Below the pieces are notes generated by a model that saw only the letters and a program-made list of their open reading frames with translations, made no database searches and was not told the origin of the DNA. Made by a program: the position numbers and the translations under genes. From the NCBI RefSeq assembly GCF_001640805.2, contig NC_066850.1, forward strand, positions 13,334,157-13,398,156: a stretch of 64,000 bases of DNA. The letters are read 5' to 3'. Source of the DNA: Lates calcarifer. Lineage: Eukaryota > Chordata > Actinopteri > Centropomidae. Below, in pieces: positions 60,101-64,000 of this stretch. Numbering within the stretch: the stretch's first letter is position 1; every line of letters starts with the position of its first letter.

Positions 60101-61319
60101 AAGAAACATTTTCATCAGATATATGCAGCATTTTTTGGTTTAGGTTCAGATCTTTTCAGTTATAAAACACCCTAATAACCACTGCCCTGATGACACATGG
60201 TTAAATAAATGTGCAACTAAAAAAAGTCATGTTTAACATAATGAGATCACAAAATCCAGTATCATATATTCATGGAGTTTCTCAGTGACTATTCACTTTG
60301 TCAGAAAAACATACAGACAGATGAAAGTTCCTGTATGAGTTAATAACCTCTGTCTAACCATAATCTTGATGCTAAAGGTGTGTGAAGAGGTGGAACAGGA
60401 AGGTGTTTAATGTGGAGATTTAGCTGCTCGCGGTGACTCAAAGATTCAGCAGAGATGAATTTCAGTGCCTGAAGGTCTGAACAGATCCCGCCTCACTACT
60501 TCTCTCCCCAGTTTGATGCAACAAGTCCAGGCGAGTTCAGGGACTCGAAGGAAGTCAGTGACTGAAGCAGCAGCAGGCGAGGCCAACAAAGGAAACGTGA
60601 ATCTGTTAAATGAGCTGATTGTCTTTAATTCTTCTGTGTGAACCACACTGGACTCTGAAAGCCTGAACCTCTCTCTCTACACTGTAACAAAACTCCATCA
60701 TATACCTCTGTCTCCACCTGAGTGATCCTGTACCTGGATTTTCCCTTCATAGTTCATGATGCGGTACCTTGACTGAACATGCACAGCTAACATGACATGA
60801 CACACCATCACTGAAAAATAGAGACAGCAGTAAAAGAGCAAAGTAAGCTTCAGCAATTAGTCAGAAATGTGATTTACACAAGTGCAATTTTCAAAGTGCG
60901 AGAGCTGTGATTTAATTTATAACTTCAGCTGAAGCAAGTGAAAGTTAATACGCTCACTTTCGTCTGTGTCTGTTCTTTCTGTGCTCGGCCAGAGATGGAT
61001 TTGAAGCAGAAGAAACACCACACTGTTTCATTTTTGATGGTTGAGAAAACAAGGTGTGGGCTGTGGCAAATCTTTCTCTATAGAATTTATGTAAGCGATC
61101 ACATGATGTCAGCCTGGGAGTCGTCACATGACAAAGAGCATGAACAGAGCCATCAGAACATCACAGTTTAGTTTAACATCACATCCTCGCTTTACGGTGA
61201 TCCATTATCTTCACTGTCAGTTAATCTGTTGATTACTTTTCTGATTGACTGTTGCTGGACTGATGGTCGGACAAAACAAGACATCTGAAGACATCACTCT
61301 GGGATGTGGATTGTATTTA

Positions 61320-62100
61320 TTTGTTAGTACACCTCAGCTACTGAGGTACTTATACTTTACTTCTCATTCCACTTTGTACTTCTACTCCAGAGACTACTCA
61401 GAGTGAAATATTCTACTTTTTACTTTATAAATCAAGATTTTTTTCTCCAAAACAAATTTAGTTTATCATAAAACATGATGTTTTGTAATAAACTAAATTA
61501 CCCGACAGTGATTACAAGTACAGCTGAAATGATTAGTCAGTTAACAGAAAATTAATTGGCAACTTTGGATAATTATTTAACATTATTATTCATTATTTAA
61601 CAACAAATAAAAAAGATTCACAGTTCCAACTTGTCAAATGTGAAGATTTGCTGCTTTTTCTTTTTAATGATTTTAATTCATCTTCTTCAAAATGATGAAG
61701 TCTGGACTGTTGCTTGGACAAAACCAACATTTAGATGGTGTCACTGCCAAATATCACAGAGTTCCAGGTTTTTCTGTTATAAATCTTTGCAAAATTAAGA
61801 TTTGGGGATTTTATTGAACAAAACAAGATCTTTAGAGAGGACAGAGCTCTGAGAAGTTACGACGAGCATTTCACCCGCATTTTTGAGGTTTCATAGACTA
61901 AAGGATTAATCAATGAACAGAAAAAATAATCAGCAGATATGTCATTATGCATTGAATATTTTTACTTTTGATACTTGACATACATTTTCCTGATTATACT
62001 CTTTAAACAGAATATTTACATACTGTAGTACAGTATTAGTACATTTACTTAAGTACAAGACTGAGTACTTCCTCCACCTCTGCCCTGCTCTACTGTGTAA
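61320..62100. repeat. Interspersed repeat family Y, flanking pieces around family X copy
   Basis: TACTTATACTTTACTTCTCA, TACTTCTACTCCAGAGACTA (61355-61405) and GTACATTTACTTAAGTACAA, GAGTACTTCCTCCACCTCTG (62039-62080) are two ends of the same ACTTAAGTA repeat. The family X sequence at 61510-61960 lies between them, suggesting nested insertion. Confidence 0.45.
61510..61960. repeat. Interspersed repeat family X, copy 5 (rap1b intron 1)
   Basis: AATGATTAGTCAGTTAACAG, AATTAATTGGCAACTTTGGA, CCAACTTGTCAAATGTGAAG and ATTTGCTGCTTTTTC are in the family order. It is followed by TGGACTGTTGCTTGGACAAA and an inner partial duplication. Confidence 0.5.
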
Positions 62101-62910
62101 TCCAGACAGAACCTACATTTTATGAGAACTCAGTTCTGCTTTTTCCAGAAGGCACTGAAGGCACCGTGATGTTAATCTACTAAAGTAAAGTTGTTGGAGG
62201 AGAAAGATGGACACACAAACAGAGACAGATCCCTGAGTCAACCACAACTAGGTGGGGCCTGTCAATACCAAGTGTGTGTGTGTGAGTGTGTGTGTTTGCT
62301 GCTGACAGTACAACAACAGAGGAATAAAACCAAGCCTTGTCTATACACTGCACACAGACAGACAGGTAGACAGACAGCCAGAGAGGCAGACAGGTTCCAT
62401 CAAACTCCTAAACTCCGCAGTTTGTGTTAAGTTACTTCCTCTCTTTTTCTCTCCAGCAGAGTAGCGAGAGTTCCGCAGCTCTGTGGCCGCCTCAGAACGC
62501 TCCCTAACCGGCCAGGTCTGGCAGCAGGCCCCGGCCGCCGGGAGGACCGGAGACAAGCTGAGGGCTGGATCACACAGACACACAGACGGACAGACAGTCG
62601 CCATGATGCTACCCAGCTGTCTGCCTGTGTCTAACATCCACACTGTCATTATTATCATTATTATTAACAGAGCTCCTGTCTGTCTGCCGCTCCGTCCGCC
62701 CGTCTGTCTGTCCGCCGGTCGGTCGCTTCCGCAAACCCAGCCCAGCTCGGCTGAGCACCGGCCTGTCTCCCTCCCTCCCCTGTCTGCCCACGCCTGAGTG
62801 TCAGGATCTGTCTCGGGTTAATCTACATCTATATGATGGAGGGAAGAAAGACAAAAAAGGGAGGAAAGGGGGGAAAAGAGAGAAAAGAGAGGAAGGAAGC
62901 TGTACTTACA

Positions 62911-63060
62911 GTCATCCACCCGTCCGCTCCGCTGCGCTCTCACTCTCGCTCTCTCACTCGCTCTCTCTCTCTTCCACTCTCTGTGGATGTCGCTCTATCA
63001 GAGCCGCTCCCTCCTGCTGCCGCCTCGGTCTGACGCCAAGTTAGACGTGGTGAACAGTGA
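62911..63060 (-). promoter_or_regulatory. rap1b 5' UTR exon and CpG-rich promoter
   Basis: A consensus donor on the minus strand (GACT|GTAAGTAC) follows position 62910 and would end a non-coding first exon. The sequence just upstream (62911-63060) has many CpGs, CT-rich runs and no TATA box, typical of a housekeeping GTPase promoter. CpG density continues on the intron side to about 62450. Exon 1 limits are inferred; the donor strongly suggests the intron joins to the ATG exon near 58215. Confidence 0.55.
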
Positions 63061-63214
63061 CGTTTCCTGTCAACTCTTTCAAAATAAAAAACACAAGAAG
63101 CGGAAAAACAGATAAGCCAATTTCCTGTGGGATAAAAGAAAAAATAAAATCACTGGCTTAAAAAATATCAGTAAATTGGGACAAATTGGAAGAAATATTC
63201 TATTGCGACTAAAA

Positions 63215-63425
63215 GCCCTGCATTCAAAGTTATACTTAGGCAGAAGTACAAAAGTATAGCTTCAAAATACACTTAAAGTACCAAAAGGAAAAGTGCTTGT
63301 TCAGGATGGATCATAAAAGTATTAAAATAATATTATGGGCTAAAAAGTAGAATAAACTGCGGTGTAGAAGTAGAAGTATATTTACTTATGTACAGTACAT
63401 GTACTTGATTAGTTTTCCACCACCG
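63215..63425. repeat. Interspersed repeat family Y, copy 3
   Basis: AAGTACAAAAGTATAGCTTC, AAAGTACCAAAAGGAAAAGTG and CTTATGTACAGTACATGTAC, with GTTTTCCACCACCGTAATAA at the end, are an inverted-orientation copy of the ACTTAAGTA repeat upstream of rap1b. Confidence 0.45.
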
Positions 63426-64000
63426 TAATAAAGAGTAATCAGATGCGGCTGAAATCTCCGTAAACAGCTAAAAAGTGAACTTTGCTTTAAGATTGTTTCA
63501 TCCAACTATGATTTCAAGAATGAACAACAATGTTACTAATGTTACTTATTTCAAAATAAAAGCCTTAATAGGAGGAAAAAGACAGATATCTCCAAGGTAA
63601 AATAAAATTGTTAAGCCTAAAATTATTAATTAATATGATAAATTGGTAATAATAGTGAAATATTGCACTGAAGTTAATATGTAATAAAAGTCCAATTATG
63701 GCCTCAGATTTCCAGAATAAAGGTTCTTCTGAAAAAAAAAAACGAAAATATTTGTTCACACACCAGTGAAAATATAGATTCAATTAATAAAAGGTACATA
63801 ATAAATTGTTAAAATATATATTTCATAATAAATTAAGCAAAAATAAAAGCCCTTCTAAAATATACCGGTTACAACATTTTTAAAATGTGTAAGTACCTTA
63901 GTCTAAAACTTAACCCTCGTATTTTAAACAGGTTTAATTTGAACATATCAAATACCTGCTGGCCTATTTTCTTCACTGTCACAACCTGCTCCAAGAATTT
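63426..64000. other. Upstream of rap1b, nothing recognised
   Basis: AT-rich sequence with a run of A at 63731-63741 and no convincing exon. The 72-codon minus-strand frame at 63565-63783 has no motif. Confidence 0.5.

Overview
This window is nuclear DNA of a ray-finned fish, most likely a percomorph teleost. The evidence is split genes with GT/AG introns, AT-rich intergenic DNA, abundant CA/GT microsatellites, teleost-type interspersed repeats, and a conserved vertebrate gene order. It is the class II cytokine cluster: an interferon-gamma family gene, IL-26, IL-22, MDM1, RAP1B. All five genes lie on the minus strand. I rebuilt every coding exon from splice sites and reading phase. The species cannot be named from the sequence.

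Layout: 1-9.7 kb is intergenic and repeat-rich, with one CpG/CCAAT/ETS island near 5.7-6.0 kb that looks like an orphan promoter. 9.7-13.2 kb is a four-exon IFN-gamma family gene (178 aa) whose C-terminus lacks the polybasic nuclear-localisation tail, so it resembles the fish 'IFN-gamma-related' type. 17.6-21.6 kb is five-exon IL-26, with a TATA box overlapping an upstream ATG and about 0.9 kb of nearly pure polypyrimidine upstream. 22.5-29.5 kb is intergenic and contains a TATA-linked, signal-peptide-like exon on the plus strand (26.1-26.4 kb) that I could not identify. 29.5-32.6 kb is IL-22 (five coding exons plus a probable short 5' UTR exon and TATA box). 33.48-33.97 kb is a long fold-back repeat. 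37.1-49.5 kb is MDM1 (15 coding exons, 678 aa) with an RFX X-box-like and an NRF1-like site upstream of its start. 55.0-58.2 kb holds the six RAP1B coding exons (184 aa), with a 5' UTR exon and CpG-rich promoter near 62.9-63.1 kb.

The three cytokine genes share an architecture: small phase-0 exons, TATA boxes, and AU-rich 3' UTRs typical of short-lived immune mRNAs. By family knowledge IFN-gamma drives type 1 macrophage activation, and IL-22 and IL-26 are IL-10 family cytokines of mucosal defence. MDM1 is a microtubule/centriole protein and RAP1B a Ras-like GTPase; they are syntenic neighbours and not functional partners.

I see no CRISPR, operon, viral or bacterial element and nothing that is clearly a new system. 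The most unusual items are a family of palindromic non-autonomous elements (at least six copies, one forming much of the DNA just after the MDM1 stop codon), the orphan promoter-like island, the unexplained signal-peptide exon, and the way simple repeats abut splice sites.
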